Shown here one piece after another: positions 1 to 9,231 of a stretch of 64,000 nucleotides of DNA (positions are counted from its first letter, which is position 1; every line of letters starts with the position of its first letter). Origin of the DNA: Brenneria izbisi. Its GTDB lineage: Bacteria; Pseudomonadota; Gammaproteobacteria; Enterobacterales; Enterobacteriaceae. The stretch is from the NCBI RefSeq assembly GCF_025840185.1, contig NZ_JAMPJU010000007.1, positions 1 through 64,000 on the forward strand. The letters are read 5' to 3'. The position numbers were made by a program, and so were the translations under genes. The notes below the pieces were generated by a model. It was not told where the DNA came from, made no database searches, and was given only the letters and a program-made list of their open reading frames with translations.

Positions 1-77
1 GAGGCACCAGCGCGCCCCACATCATAATAGTGCCTGGCAGGACTGGAGAGGTTGATTTCCACACACCGGATTGGCAG
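1..77 (-). other. PilV shufflon C-terminal cassette (partial)
   Basis: Read on the minus strand from the recombination site at 59-77, the sequence is open to the window edge and begins CQSGVW, the junction typical of PilV shufflon variants. It continues into PGTIMMWGA, which resembles tail-fibre collar domains. This would be one alternative C-terminus of the PilV minor pilin/adhesin of a thin type IV pilus. Only about 25 codons are visible, so the variant cannot be named. Confidence 0.6.
59..77 (-). repeat. sfx shufflon recombination site
   Basis: The minus strand reads ctgccaatccggtgtgtgg. It matches the R64 sfx consensus (GTGCCAATCCGGTnnnTGG, from memory) except at the first base. It lies just upstream of the rci gene, where the last inverted sfx of a shufflon belongs. 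Confidence 0.75.
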
Positions 78-135
78 TTTAGTCAGTATTTACGCCATAT
101 GATATTGTTCTTCGCTTTAGTTAGGGATAATTCCT

Positions 136-1263
136 ATGGTTGTAAGAAAACGTATAAAGAAGATGGTGTTATCTAAGGCGTTGGATAAATATTATTCAAC
201 GGTTTCTATCCATAAGCGCGGCCAACTACAGGAGTTTTATCGAATAAATGTTATTCGGCGGTCTGAACTGGCGAAAAAAATGATGGATGAGATTTCATCA
301 GTTGATATTGCTGAGTACAGGGATTTGAGACTCACTTCTGTTAATCCAATTACTGGAAAGACGATAAGTGCTAATACTGTTCGACTTGAGATGGCCTTAT
401 TGTCCGCGATGTACAATTTAGCGCGTATTGAATGGGGAACCTGCACTTCTAATCCTGTTGAGTATGTCCGCAAACCGCCAGTATCGGCAGGGAGAACCCG
501 GAGGTTAACGTCAGCGGAGGAACGCCGATTAGCCCGGTATTTCAGAGGGAAAAATCCTGAGTTGCTCACCATTTTTTTGTTGGCGATCGAGACAGCCATG
601 CGTCAGGGAGAAATCCTTTCACTTAGATGGGAGAACGTCGATTTACATTTAGGCGTGGCTCATCTACCGCTTACAAAGAATGGATCGACTCGCGATGTCC
701 CACTTTCATCAAAAGCCCGTAAAACCCTGCGTGAATTTGTGGGGACGATTCCGGTGAATGGTGCTGTCTTCAGCTATACATCGAATGGATTTAAAAGCGC
801 TTGGCGAGTCGCTTTACAGGAATTGGATATAAGTGACCTTCATTTCCATGATCTGAGGCACGAAGCGATAAGCCGTCTGTTTGAGTTGGGAACGCTTAAC
901 GTCATGGAGGTTGCTGCTATCTCTGGCCACAAATCAATGAATATGCTTAAACGCTATACCCACCTTCGTGCGACTCAATTAGTCAGCAAGCTGGATGTAC
1001 GGAAAAAACAGGCCAAGAAGTTTGCAGCGCTATTTGTTCCATATCCGGCAGATATTTTGGAAAAACAAGGGAAGATAACTCTGTGCTTCAGTGATTTCGA
1101 TAATCTCAGTGTCACAGCTGAGTCACACGATGATGCAATAAAAGCGGCATCAGTGGCACTGTTGCGGGCGCAGGCTATTGCAGCGAGAAATGGGGAGCGT
1201 TTACCGCCTCCTGGTCATGTGGTTGTCAATGCTGTAGATCGGGTGCTTATTAACCCACTGTAA
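136..1263 (+). CDS. rci: Rci shufflon-specific tyrosine recombinase
   Basis: Inverts PilV C-terminal cassettes at sfx sites and so switches the pilus tip adhesin that selects mating recipients. The tyrosine recombinase residues are R156 (AMRQGE), H238/R241 (HDLRH), H265 (SGHKS) and Y274. The N-terminus ([19 protein letters not shown]) and overall length of 375 aa agree with R64 Rci. The last ~65 residues ([19 protein letters not shown]... GERLPPPG) form a HicB-like fold extension. An sfx site lies 60 bp upstream, which supports the name. A weak hairpin (1279-1302) follows. The ATG has only a weak ribosome-binding site. Confidence 0.9.
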   Translation: MVVRKRIKKMVLSKALDKYYSTVSIHKRGQLQEFYRINVIRRSELAKKMMDEISSVDIAEYRDLRLTSVNPITGKTISANTVRLEMALLSAMYNLARIEWGTCTSNPVEYVRKPPVSAGRTRRLTSAEERRLARYFRGKNPELLTIFLLAIETAMRQGEILSLRWENVDLHLGVAHLPLTKNGSTRDVPLSSKARKTLREFVGTIPVNGAVFSYTSNGFKSAWRVALQELDISDLHFHDLRHEAISRLFELGTLNVMEVAAISGHKSMNMLKRYTHLRATQLVSKLDVRKKQAKKFAALFVPYPADILEKQGKITLCFSDFDNLSVTAESHDDAIKAASVALLRAQAIAARNGERLPPPGHVVVNAVDRVLINPL

Positions 1264-1360
1264 TTATAATTTTCGAGGGGCGATATTGAGTTAAGTATCG
1301 CCATCTTATCCCAGATTTTGCACCTTACTCCTTCATGATTAATTACAAGGATAATGTGCA

Positions 1361-2191
1361 GTGGCCGATGAAGTATTGCTCGATAAAAGCGTCAGTTCTG
1401 CAACTGGACAGTTAAATACAGAAGGTTCCTCTGTTGATAATACTGACGCTAAGACTCTTGGTTTACGCCGAGTTTTACTGAAACCTGTTATATACATTAT
1501 TTCAGGCCTGATGGTTGTGGTGCCTGCTATAATGTGCACCATTTTTTTCATGCAAATTAATGAGATGGGTATTCGGCTTAACTCTCTTGAAGCAGCTTTT
1601 CGGAGTGGCCAACTTAGCCAGTTGTCATCTTCTGTTGCTACTCTTGAAAAACATGTTGCCGATCAAGAGTCTCGTTTTTCCACTAATGAGAAAGTTGATG
1701 CTGGCATGCAGGCGCTTTCTGCTCAATTTGAAGGAACTATCGTTCCGTTAGCGAAAAAAGCTGAGGAAAACCATCAGAGGTTGTTACAACACGAAGAACG
1801 GTTTGCAGTTCTTAAATCGGCCTTCGATCAATATTTATTGCGTCTTGATGCATTAAGTGAGTTCAAAGAGAAGTTTGAGAAGACGCTTACAAATATATCT
1901 TCTAGTTCCTCCAGTTTGCGTACTCAGCCCGCTAATTCTCCTACTAAAACAAAAAAGTCAACACGGTCAGCCAAGAGTGTGCCACTGGCTGCACCGTTTA
2001 TTCTGGCGGGCATTGAACAGCGGGGAGGGCAAAGGTACGCCGTAGTTATGCGTCGTGGCGCGACAACACTATCAGAAATGCAATTGGTTACAGTGGGAGA
2101 TTCCGCATGGGGATGGACACTACGAGATATGCAGGGCCATGAAGCGATATTTTCCGTCGGTGGCAGTCAACAGCGCCTTTCAGTTCAATAG
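1361..2191 (+). CDS. Inner-membrane coiled-coil transfer protein (TraP-like?)
   Basis: 276 aa from a GTG start. One membrane segment lies at about residues 45-68. A long coiled coil (about 70-180), a serine/lysine-rich linker, and a small C-terminal domain (RGGQRYAVVMRRG... GDSAWGWTLRDM) follow. The layout recalls TraP of IncI plasmids, which is also near the shufflon genes, but that resemblance is from memory and weak. It opens the rightward T4SS gene string, 9 bp before the next gene. A structural role in the inner membrane is inferred. Confidence 0.6.
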   Translation: MADEVLLDKSVSSATGQLNTEGSSVDNTDAKTLGLRRVLLKPVIYIISGLMVVVPAIMCTIFFMQINEMGIRLNSLEAAFRSGQLSQLSSSVATLEKHVADQESRFSTNEKVDAGMQALSAQFEGTIVPLAKKAEENHQRLLQHEERFAVLKSAFDQYLLRLDALSEFKEKFEKTLTNISSSSSSLRTQPANSPTKTKKSTRSAKSVPLAAPFILAGIEQRGGQRYAVVMRRGATTLSEMQLVTVGDSAWGWTLRDMQGHEAIFSVGGSQQRLSVQ

Positions 2192-2199
2192 GACTCTCT

Positions 2200-2907
2200 A
2201 TGAAAAAAAGTAGCATTGCTATTTTGAGTTTATTTTTTGTTTATTCCCTTTCTAATGCGGCTCTTCCGGGGCCAGTGCAACAAAAAGAACTGCAACAGCG
2301 TGATATTCAGATCAAAGAAACTGAGCAGGAAGCACAGTGGTGGGGGTTGAGCCATTCTGAATGGGAAAAATACCAACAACTCAAGCAAGGCAAGCGTGGA
2401 ATACAATCCCCTGGCTTGGATCCGCTGACGACTCTGGGGATTGAAAGTGACAGTTCAGCGGAACGACGTCGTATGGCTGAGCTTTGGGTTAAAGAAGAGT
2501 ATCAACGTACGGAAAAAGAACTGGCTTTTCAGCGTGAAGTGAATGCTGCCTGGAATCGTCTGTACCCTAATGCTCTCTCTGTAAACATGGGTAACGCTGC
2601 CGGCATCGCTCATGATACCGATGGTCGGCTGGCGTTATTTGTTCGCGATAACTGTACCCGTTGCGATACCAGATTAGCGGCTGTTCTGGCTGATAACCGA
2701 GAGGTAGATATTTATTTGGTTGGCAGTGACGGAAAAGACGAAACAGTCCGACAGTGGGCAGTCAGCCATAGTATTCCTGTTGAGAGAGTCAGAAACCGAC
2801 AGATAACGCTCAATCATGATCAGGGATTGTGGGCGCGTTATGGTCAAGGTCAAATGCCAGTCATCCTGCAACAAGGGGAAAATGGATGGCAAATCGCAGC
2901 ATTTTAA
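2200..2907 (+). CDS. TIGR03759 family ICE protein
   Basis: 235 aa with a signal peptide (residues 1-20, ending SNAA). A charged helical middle part (QWWGLSHSEWEKYQQL) is typical of the PFGI-1-class family TIGR03759. The C-terminal half carries a CTRC pair in a thioredoxin-like context (LFVRDNCTRCDTRL... QGQMPVIL). Probably periplasmic and part of mating-pair formation. It overlaps the transglycosylase gene by 22 bp, so the two are translationally linked. Confidence 0.8.
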   Translation: MKKSSIAILSLFFVYSLSNAALPGPVQQKELQQRDIQIKETEQEAQWWGLSHSEWEKYQQLKQGKRGIQSPGLDPLTTLGIESDSSAERRRMAELWVKEEYQRTEKELAFQREVNAAWNRLYPNALSVNMGNAAGIAHDTDGRLALFVRDNCTRCDTRLAAVLADNREVDIYLVGSDGKDETVRQWAVSHSIPVERVRNRQITLNHDQGLWARYGQGQMPVILQQGENGWQIAAF

Positions 2908-3536
2908 TCAGTATGTTCATCGTACTTGGGATAATGCATAGCGGTATTGTTAGCGGACAAAAACGACCTGTTGGCTTGCAACAAATCCCAGCGGCATACC
3001 GACAAATTGCTAAAGATGCGCGTGTGCCGGCTGAGTCACTTTATTCACTTGCACTAACGGAAAGCTCTCGTCGATTGCCTTACGGTGAGCGGCCATGGCC
3101 GTGGTCGATCAATGTTGCCGGAAAAACGTATCGGTATGAGACACGCGAATTGGCATGGCAGGCGTTACGCCAGTTTATTCGCCAGACACCGCTAAAGAAT
3201 ATTGATGTTGGGATCGCTCAGGTTAATTTGGGTTGGAACGGACATCGTTTTCGCTCTTTTTATGACGCATTTGAGCCGTTTACCAATTTACGTGTTGCTG
3301 CCCGAATCTTACGTGAGTGCTATGACGCAAAACCCGGTAGCTGGTTACGTGCCGCAGGATGTTATCACCGTCCTGCCGGCGGCCTACCGGCTGAAAGGTA
3401 TATGGCGATTGTGCGCCAAAAGCTGAAGCTTATTTCTCCTGTTCAGGAGCCATTGGAATCATCATCTCCCATCCTGCTTGCCTCTTCCGAAGCAATTATT
3501 CCCAGCTACCAATTAACATGGATAGAGCCTGAATGA
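2886..3536 (+). CDS. Lytic transglycosylase of the T4SS
   Basis: Opens peptidoglycan locally so that the secretion channel can be built (VirB1-like role). The SLT fold is visible: AESLYSLALTESSRRLPYG holds the catalytic Glu, followed by DVGIAQVNLGWNGHRF and AGCYHRP. The start at 2886 (MANRS) is chosen because AAGGGG lies just upstream and it gives a signal peptide; 216 aa. An upstream in-frame start at 2829 would add residues without a leader. The gene overlaps both neighbours. Confidence 0.85.
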   Translation: MANRSILISMFIVLGIMHSGIVSGQKRPVGLQQIPAAYRQIAKDARVPAESLYSLALTESSRRLPYGERPWPWSINVAGKTYRYETRELAWQALRQFIRQTPLKNIDVGIAQVNLGWNGHRFRSFYDAFEPFTNLRVAARILRECYDAKPGSWLRAAGCYHRPAGGLPAERYMAIVRQKLKLISPVQEPLESSSPILLASSEAIIPSYQLTWIEPE

Positions 3537-4084
3537 ATACGTTACGTCCCTGCTTATTATTCGTATCGTCGATTATTTTTCCGGGTATTTTCTTATTGCC
3601 ATCTTTCGCTTCAGCGGAACTGAATGTTGTAGCAGATCTTGGTGGAGAATCAACTGAACCGTATTTTGAGGCGATTAACGCACAAACGGATCCGAATTTT
3701 TCCGGTGCCATATTGCCACCAGAATTATCCTCTCCTGCCACAGGTCCGGGTTTGACAATAGCCTCCGTTCTTCCTGTTACGACGCCTGAGCTTACTCCTG
3801 GGAAGGTTGCACCCAGAGCGTTAAAACTCACTGGTATACCACCGATCTTCATTATTGGTGATGATCCCCTGTCTCGGGATTGGGTCGTGAAACGAACTGG
3901 GGAGTTGCAGCGTTTGAAAGCCACTGGGTTTGTGGTCAGCGTTTCTACAGAAGCGTCTCTGCGTGAGCTACAGGTTTTATTGCCTGAGAATGATATTGTT
4001 CCCGTATCAGGAAGTGACCTGGCGAAGCGTTTACAGCTATCCCACTACCCCGTACTGATAACTGAAACCGGATTGTCACAATGA
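3533..4084 (+). CDS. TIGR03765 family ICE protein
   Basis: 183 aa with a signal peptide (about 1-28, ASA cleavage). The C-terminal half (PPIFIIGDDPLSRDWVVKR... YPVLITETGLSQ) is a compact alpha/beta domain typical of TIGR03765 (PFL_4695 family). It is a periplasmic accessory of the G-type T4SS with no known biochemical role. It starts inside the transglycosylase gene (4-bp overlap) and its stop overlaps the next start (ATGA). Confidence 0.8.
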   Translation: MNTLRPCLLFVSSIIFPGIFLLPSFASAELNVVADLGGESTEPYFEAINAQTDPNFSGAILPPELSSPATGPGLTIASVLPVTTPELTPGKVAPRALKLTGIPPIFIIGDDPLSRDWVVKRTGELQRLKATGFVVSVSTEASLRELQVLLPENDIVPVSGSDLAKRLQLSHYPVLITETGLSQ

Positions 4085-4518
4085 TAGGGTGCCAAAAGAT
4101 GAAAATTAATTATCAATATGGGTTACGGACAGTAATGTCATTTATGGTCGAATTAATAACATTTATTTTTAGAGTGTTTTTTTATTGGCCATCCATATTT
4201 GTTGGCAGATTCGTCGTTGGATTTTTTTTATTGGGATTGCTATCTGGTGAAATTGCATCTGATTTGAATAATGCATTATCAGCCTTGCCTCCGGCGTATC
4301 AGTCTGTTTCCCCGGCTCAGGTTATTCAGTTCGCAAATAGCGTTTATTGTATGCTTGTTATGGTGGCGGGATGCATTGAAGCACTGATTCGCTATGTTTA
4401 TCCTTTTACTCGCTTCAGTTCGCCAAGTCGTCGCTGTGAACCTGTAGTATGTGAGCATGGTTCATACCGAGCGAGACGGAATTATCCTCATAAAGGTGAG
4501 GATAAAGTGGATGAGTGA
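4081..4518 (+). CDS. Small inner-membrane protein upstream of TraD
   Basis: 145 aa with two hydrophobic segments (about residues 25-58 and 80-102) and a short cytoplasmic tail. ATGA overlaps with the genes on both sides indicate translational coupling to TIGR03765 and traD. I do not recognise a family; genes in this position are common in related ICEs and are annotated as hypothetical. A second ATG at 4099 is possible but has no better ribosome site. Confidence 0.65.
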   Translation: MIGCQKMKINYQYGLRTVMSFMVELITFIFRVFFYWPSIFVGRFVVGFFLLGLLSGEIASDLNNALSALPPAYQSVSPAQVIQFANSVYCMLVMVAGCIEALIRYVYPFTRFSSPSRRCEPVVCEHGSYRARRNYPHKGEDKVDE

Positions 4519-6622
4519 CCGCTATGTTATGGAATCATTACTGCGTCCCGCTGTTGAGTTATATACGGCGACAACGGCGTGGAGTGCGACCTATATCTGT
4601 CTGACCGCCCCCTGGGCTGTTGCTCTTGCTCCATCCGTTAGCTGGGTTACGGCTGCTGGGTTTGGCGTGCTGGCATTGAAGCGCACGAGGCAAGGGTTGC
4701 GGATCCTTCGTTATCGTCGCAATATCCGGCGACTTCCCCGTTATGTGATGAGTAGCAAACAGATCCCCGTGAGTAACCGTTATCTGTTTCTCGGGAGGGG
4801 ATTTCATTGGACGCAGAAACATACTCAGCGGCTCCTGGAAGCACGTCGGCCAGAGACTGAGTGCTATGTTCAGCCATCAGTCATTTATCGTATGGCGCGT
4901 GACCTGGAGAAAAAACTTGAATATAGCCTGCCATACCTCTGTCGGCTTACTCAATCCGACACCGTCTTTAATCCCCTCAGACCGTTACCTCCCGTGGGGG
5001 GGAGTCCCATCTATCACGGTGTTGAACCTGATGAATCCGATATTGGTTATGATCTGGGGGAACGTGTAGGGCACTCGTTAGTCATGGGAACAACGCGTGT
5101 TGGTAAAACCCGCCTGGCAGAATTATTGATCACGCAGGATATCCGGCGCGGTGATGTCACTATTGTATTTGACCCCAAAGGGGATGCTGATCTACTGAAA
5201 CGGATGTGGGCGGAAGCGCGGAGAGCCGGAAGAGAAAGTGAGTTTCATGTTTTTCATCTTGGTTGGCCAGATATCAGTGCGCGTTATAACGCGATCGGGC
5301 GTTTTAGCCGTATCTCTGAAGTGGCTTCTCGTGTTGCCGGGCAGCTTTCCAGTGAAGGTAATTCGGCTGCTTTTAAGGAGTTTGCCTGGCGATTCGTCAA
5401 TATCATTACACGAGCGCTGGTTGCCCTGGGCCAACGACCTGATTACAGCCTGATACTCCGTTATGTCACCAATATAGGAGACCTTTACGAAACCTATGTC
5501 GAAAACCTGTTAAGCACTCAGGCACCACAGCTGTGGGTCACGGTGGAGAACTTAATCAGCTCAGGCATGCTTAATGAACGTGATCTTCCCCGAAATATGC
5601 AGGGGCAAGCGAACGCGATGAAAGTGTGGGCCATCGAGACCGTTCTTGGCAGTGATGAAGGTAAAAAAATATGGGATCCGGTACTGGATGGATTGCGGTC
5701 AGCCGTACGTTATGACCGGACCTACTTCGATAAAATAGTGGCGTCGCTATTGCCCTTGCTGGAAAAGCTGACGACGGGGAAAACAGCGGCGTTGTTGGCA
5801 CCTGATTACACCGATATGGATGATCCTCGCCCCATCTTTGACTGGCAGGAAGTCATTCGAAAACGGGGGATTGTGTATGTCGGACTCGATGCGCTGTCGG
5901 ATGCGGAGGTCGCCTCAGCGGTAGGAAACAGCATGTTTGCTGACCTGGTATCAGTGGCGGGGTACATCTACAAGTTTGGTATTGGCGGTGAAGCTCCACA
6001 GAAAAAAACTCCCATTAACCTCCACTGCGATGAGTTTAACGAACTGATGGGTGAGGAGTTTATCCCGCTCATTAACAAAGGCGGCGGCGCGGGGATTCAG
6101 GTAACTGCCTACACACAGACCTTGTCGGATATTGAAGCCAGGATTGGCAGCAGTGCTAAGGCCAATCAGGTGATTGGTAACTTCAACTCGTTAATCATGC
6201 TACGGGTCAGAGAAAACAGTACAGCAGAGCTGCTGACCAGCCAGCTTCCTGAAGTGGATGTCTATACCAAGACGCTGGTTTCTGGTGTAACGGATATTAC
6301 TAATCCTGACCAGGGTTCTGACTTTACGAGTAACGTTCAGGATCGCGTCAGTAATGTCAGGATGCCAATGATTACCCCAGCTGACATTATCAACTTGCCG
6401 AAAGGGCAGGCGTTTGCATTGCTTGAGGGGGGGCGGTTGTGGAAAATCCGTATGCCACTACCTGATAGCGCAAATGATCCGTTTATGCCGGAGAGTATCA
6501 GCCGCATTGCCGAGTACATGCAGCAGAATTACCGCACTGGTGAAACCTGGTGGACGGGGAGTACATTGCCTTCTGATAGCCTGACTGGATCTGCCTTTGG
6601 GCCAAAAGATGTGGTGGCGTAA
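4511..6622 (+). CDS. traD: TraD type IV coupling protein
   Basis: ATPase of the VirD4/TraD class that recruits the relaxosome to the channel. N-terminal membrane segments lie at about 30-60. Walker A is GTTRVGKT at about residue 192 and Walker B is VTIVFDPKGD; further motifs are HCDEFNELMGEEF and QVTAYTQTLSDIEARIG. Length (703 aa from 4511) and motifs match the PFGI-1 class. The start at 4511 follows AAGGTGAG and overlaps the upstream stop. It reads directly into the next gene at 6622. Confidence 0.92.
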   Translation: MSDRYVMESLLRPAVELYTATTAWSATYICLTAPWAVALAPSVSWVTAAGFGVLALKRTRQGLRILRYRRNIRRLPRYVMSSKQIPVSNRYLFLGRGFHWTQKHTQRLLEARRPETECYVQPSVIYRMARDLEKKLEYSLPYLCRLTQSDTVFNPLRPLPPVGGSPIYHGVEPDESDIGYDLGERVGHSLVMGTTRVGKTRLAELLITQDIRRGDVTIVFDPKGDADLLKRMWAEARRAGRESEFHVFHLGWPDISARYNAIGRFSRISEVASRVAGQLSSEGNSAAFKEFAWRFVNIITRALVALGQRPDYSLILRYVTNIGDLYETYVENLLSTQAPQLWVTVENLISSGMLNERDLPRNMQGQANAMKVWAIETVLGSDEGKKIWDPVLDGLRSAVRYDRTYFDKIVASLLPLLEKLTTGKTAALLAPDYTDMDDPRPIFDWQEVIRKRGIVYVGLDALSDAEVASAVGNSMFADLVSVAGYIYKFGIGGEAPQKKTPINLHCDEFNELMGEEFIPLINKGGGAGIQVTAYTQTLSDIEARIGSSAKANQVIGNFNSLIMLRVRENSTAELLTSQLPEVDVYTKTLVSGVTDITNPDQGSDFTSNVQDRVSNVRMPMITPADIINLPKGQAFALLEGGRLWKIRMPLPDSANDPFMPESISRIAEYMQQNYRTGETWWTGSTLPSDSLTGSAFGPKDVVA

Positions 6623-7374
6623 TGGCCGAACAGCCCTCGTCATCTCCACAGCATCAGGAGCCGCCTAAGAAGCCGGGTATGTTTCAAACGCTATTATGGG
6701 TTTGGCCATTGAAAGTTGTGGGGATTCTACTGGCGTCATTACTGGTCAGTTTGCTTATAGAATATATCGGCATGCTGTTTTTTTGGACTAATGAAGGCGC
6801 AGAACACAGCCGCCAGGTGATGTTGACGGAAAGTGGTTATCTGGCTGAAGGTTTTACTCAAAGTTTATTGATGTCTGAACCGGTTACTTTTATAAGCGGT
6901 ATCGTTCACCAAGCCTATCAGTGGCTGTTTGTTGACAGCGGTTTTATCAGTTGGCTGCATCAGGCAAAACAGATGAAGCCAAAGGATGGGGCAGCGCAAA
7001 TGTTCAATTGGGTTGGGAGCTGGCTAGCGCTTGCGCTGTGGGAATACTTACAGGCGACGGTTTATGTCACAGTCATTTTTGCGATACGGGTTGGCATTCT
7101 GGTGCTATCGATACCGCTTTTTATCATGGTTGCTGCGACAGGGATCGTTGATGGGCTGGTTCGTCGGGATTTACGGCGCTACGGCGCTGGCTATGAATCC
7201 AGTTTTATCTATCATCATGCGAAGCGGTTTGTGAAGCCTGCTATGTATGGCCCATGTATGCTGTATTTGTCCTGGCCAACTGCTGTGTGGCCTAATTTGT
7301 TGCTCTTACCCGCTGCGGTATTGCTGGGTATTGTGCTGTCGATCGTTACTGGTGCGTTTAAAAAATATCTTTAG
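6622..7374 (+). CDS. TIGR03747 family ICE membrane protein (DUF4400)
   Basis: 250 aa with four hydrophobic segments (about 25-48, 80-100, 125-175, 215-245) and the RRDLRRYGAGYESSFIYHHAKR loop typical of the DUF4400/TIGR03747 family. Inner-membrane component found next to TraD in G-type T4SS operons, which is its place here (overlap of one base with traD). Function in coupling is inferred from position. Confidence 0.85.
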   Translation: MAEQPSSSPQHQEPPKKPGMFQTLLWVWPLKVVGILLASLLVSLLIEYIGMLFFWTNEGAEHSRQVMLTESGYLAEGFTQSLLMSEPVTFISGIVHQAYQWLFVDSGFISWLHQAKQMKPKDGAAQMFNWVGSWLALALWEYLQATVYVTVIFAIRVGILVLSIPLFIMVAATGIVDGLVRRDLRRYGAGYESSFIYHHAKRFVKPAMYGPCMLYLSWPTAVWPNLLLLPAAVLLGIVLSIVTGAFKKYL

Positions 7375-7396
7375 TTGTACTGGTAAATCATGTCGG

Positions 7397-7795
7397 ATGA
7401 TATATATGCATAATAATTTTGTTGTCGTAGGATCTGTCCATCCACAAATTGGTTGTCTTTTTTTGGAAAGAATCCCAAATTGTGAAGTTGGTTACGTTGA
7501 TATTTATCAGGTTACGGACTCACTTAGCCGTGCTGACGTACATACAGCTGGGTGGAGAGAGCATCTATCTTATGAGAGCCCTCCTTTTGATATAAGAGCT
7601 ATTAGCGAACATATTAGTCGTGTTGACTGGTATGATAACAGCCATGTTCATGAAATTTGTTGGAAAAATAATCTTCCAATAAAAGAACTGAGAGAGTGGA
7701 GCCTTGATATCCGGCGTTGGCAGGATATTCCTGTTATCGCAAAACGAGATGGCCAGGGAAATGGCTACGAAGCAATCACAATCATCCGTTGCTAA
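7397..7795 (+). CDS. Hypothetical protein inserted in the T4SS operon
   Basis: 132 aa (130 if started at 7406); neither start has a good ribosome site. No membrane segment or signal peptide. The protein is rich in aromatic and acidic residues (DWYDNSHVHEICWKNN) and has no motif I recognise. Base composition is clearly more AT-rich than the flanking T4SS genes, and genuine gaps lie on both sides instead of the usual overlaps. It therefore looks like an acquired cargo gene. Confidence 0.55.
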   Translation: MIYMHNNFVVVGSVHPQIGCLFLERIPNCEVGYVDIYQVTDSLSRADVHTAGWREHLSYESPPFDIRAISEHISRVDWYDNSHVHEICWKNNLPIKELREWSLDIRRWQDIPVIAKRDGQGNGYEAITIIRC

Positions 7796-7915
7796 TCAAG
7801 ATTGCCCTTTCTGGTGATCTAAATTTTCATCCTTTCATAAACAGTTTCCTGCTGTGCTTATCCCCCTGTTACGTCAGTCTTTCTCCTCGCCGTTATGCGC
7901 TACAGGAGAAGAGAG

Positions 7916-8224
7916 ATGTGCCGATTTATTGGGCTGAGTGTACTGCTGGCTTCGGTTTGCGTAGTTCAGGCCCATGCTTCCGAAAAAGACGAACTTGCTC
8001 TGGTTATGCGTCAACTCGATCAGGTTCAGGCTGGATTAGATCGTGCCCGGGTGGTTGCCAATCAGAATGGTCAGGATGCGCGCTTTTATTTTGACTACAG
8101 CAGTGCTTCCCGAGACATATCCGCTATGCGGAAGGGTATTGAGCAATACCTTGAGCCCTCTCGTGCCCAACCTTCGGTACCGCTTTCCGTCAGTGGGCAA
8201 TACCGCCAGGAGAGAGGGCAATGA
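7916..8224 (+). CDS. RAQPRD family ICE protein
   Basis: 102 aa with a signal peptide (about 1-20, ending AHA). A helical domain ends in YLEPSRAQPS, the signature region from which the RAQPRD family (TIGR01690) is named; here the final RD is replaced. Periplasmic, required position between the coupling genes and the TIGR03758 gene. The start at 7916 is preferred over 7895 because AGGAGAAGAG lies just before it. Confidence 0.85.
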   Translation: MCRFIGLSVLLASVCVVQAHASEKDELALVMRQLDQVQAGLDRARVVANQNGQDARFYFDYSSASRDISAMRKGIEQYLEPSRAQPSVPLSVSGQYRQERGQ

Positions 8225-8457
8225 ATTCCGCACAGAAGGCCGCCTGGAGCGCAGCATCGGGTAATACCGATCCCTCTGTACTCAATCTACTGATCCTCGG
8301 TCTTCTCTTCTCCATTTTATTTCTATGGGCAACCTGGGCATTAGTTATGGCTTACAAGGGTTGGACTACGAAATCCATCGGTGCCGAATCCGTTGGAGTG
8401 TTTACGATCCGACTCATCCTTCTTTTGGTTATCTCGATTTTTCTCTTCGCAAGTTGA
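8221..8457 (+). CDS. TIGR03758 family ICE protein (DUF3262)
   Basis: 78 aa with two hydrophobic helices (about 19-42 and 58-77) joined by a short basic loop (KGWTTKS). The small two-helix form and position after RAQPRD identify the DUF3262/TIGR03758 family of G-type T4SS. Probably an inner-membrane, pilin-related or channel component. Its start overlaps the previous stop (ATGA). Confidence 0.85.
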   Translation: MNSAQKAAWSAASGNTDPSVLNLLILGLLFSILFLWATWALVMAYKGWTTKSIGAESVGVFTIRLILLLVISIFLFAS

Positions 8458-8485
8458 TTTTCACTCTGAATAAAAAGGTTAACTC

Positions 8486-8845
8486 ATGAAAATAGTCTCA
8501 ATGATACGTTGTGCCACAGAACGTCTGACGGTGTTGGTTGTTCTTGGGGGGCTCTATTCTGGCCAGGCATTGGCAGATTTACCGGCTATTGAAGCGCCAT
8601 CAAGTGGTGGCGGTGGCGGGTTATTCAATACACTGAAGGGATATATCAAAGACGGGGTATCTCTTGCTGGGCTCGTTGTTGCAGCGATCGCGTTCCTTGT
8701 CGTTGCTAAGGTCGCTGTATCCGCGTTTCATGATGTGAGGGCTGGTAAAGCCGACTGGGGGGCATTTACGGCATTTATCATTATCGGGGTTGTGCTGCTT
8801 GTTGCTGTTATCTGGCTGGCCACGAAGGCGCTGGACATTTTGTAA
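8486..8845 (+). CDS. TIGR03745 family ICE membrane protein (DUF2976)
   Basis: 119 aa with an N-terminal leader (cleavage after ALA, about residue 31), a glycine-rich stretch (SSGGGGGLFN) and two hydrophobic helices (about 58-78, 94-113). The size and layout fit the TIGR03745/DUF2976 family and recall prepilins of the VirB2/TraA type, so it may be the conjugative pilin; that role is inferred. Preceded by AAAAGG. Confidence 0.85.
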   Translation: MKIVSMIRCATERLTVLVVLGGLYSGQALADLPAIEAPSSGGGGGLFNTLKGYIKDGVSLAGLVVAAIAFLVVAKVAVSAFHDVRAGKADWGAFTAFIIIGVVLLVAVIWLATKALDIL

Positions 8846-8856
8846 GGAGCTGCATC

Positions 8857-9231
8857 ATGGCCGTGATTGAGTTTCTCCCCGACCGTCTAAATGTTGCTCC
8901 GGTAGCTTATCGTGGATTTACCACAGGGGAGCTGGGGCTGGCTGCGGGACTTGGGGTTGCATTGGGAATACCACTGGCGTTTCCACTGGCATTTGTCCCT
9001 TTTGTTGGTTGGATTGCTTTCCCTATCAGTATGTTGATAACACCGTTGTTCGTGGTGTTTTTTGGTGGTAAATGGATCAGTTCGTTTAAACGAGGAAAAC
9101 CCGAAAACTATCTTTGGCGGCGGCTGGACGAGCTCAAAGCGACATGGGGCATGAGTCACGGCCTGATCCTGACTTCCCGCGCATGGGAGTTGAAACGTAC
9201 TTGCTCCGTTTTTCAAAGGAGTTGGTCATGA
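8857..9231 (+). CDS. TIGR03750 family conjugal transfer protein (DUF3487)
   Basis: 124 aa. Short soluble N-terminus (VIEFLPDRLNVAPVAYRGFT), two hydrophobic helices (about 27-65), then a basic soluble tail (GKWISSFKRGKPENYLWRRL). This arrangement resembles VirB3/TraL and matches DUF3487/TIGR03750. AGGAG precedes it. It overlaps the next gene by 4 bp. Confidence 0.85.
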   Translation: MAVIEFLPDRLNVAPVAYRGFTTGELGLAAGLGVALGIPLAFPLAFVPFVGWIAFPISMLITPLFVVFFGGKWISSFKRGKPENYLWRRLDELKATWGMSHGLILTSRAWELKRTCSVFQRSWS

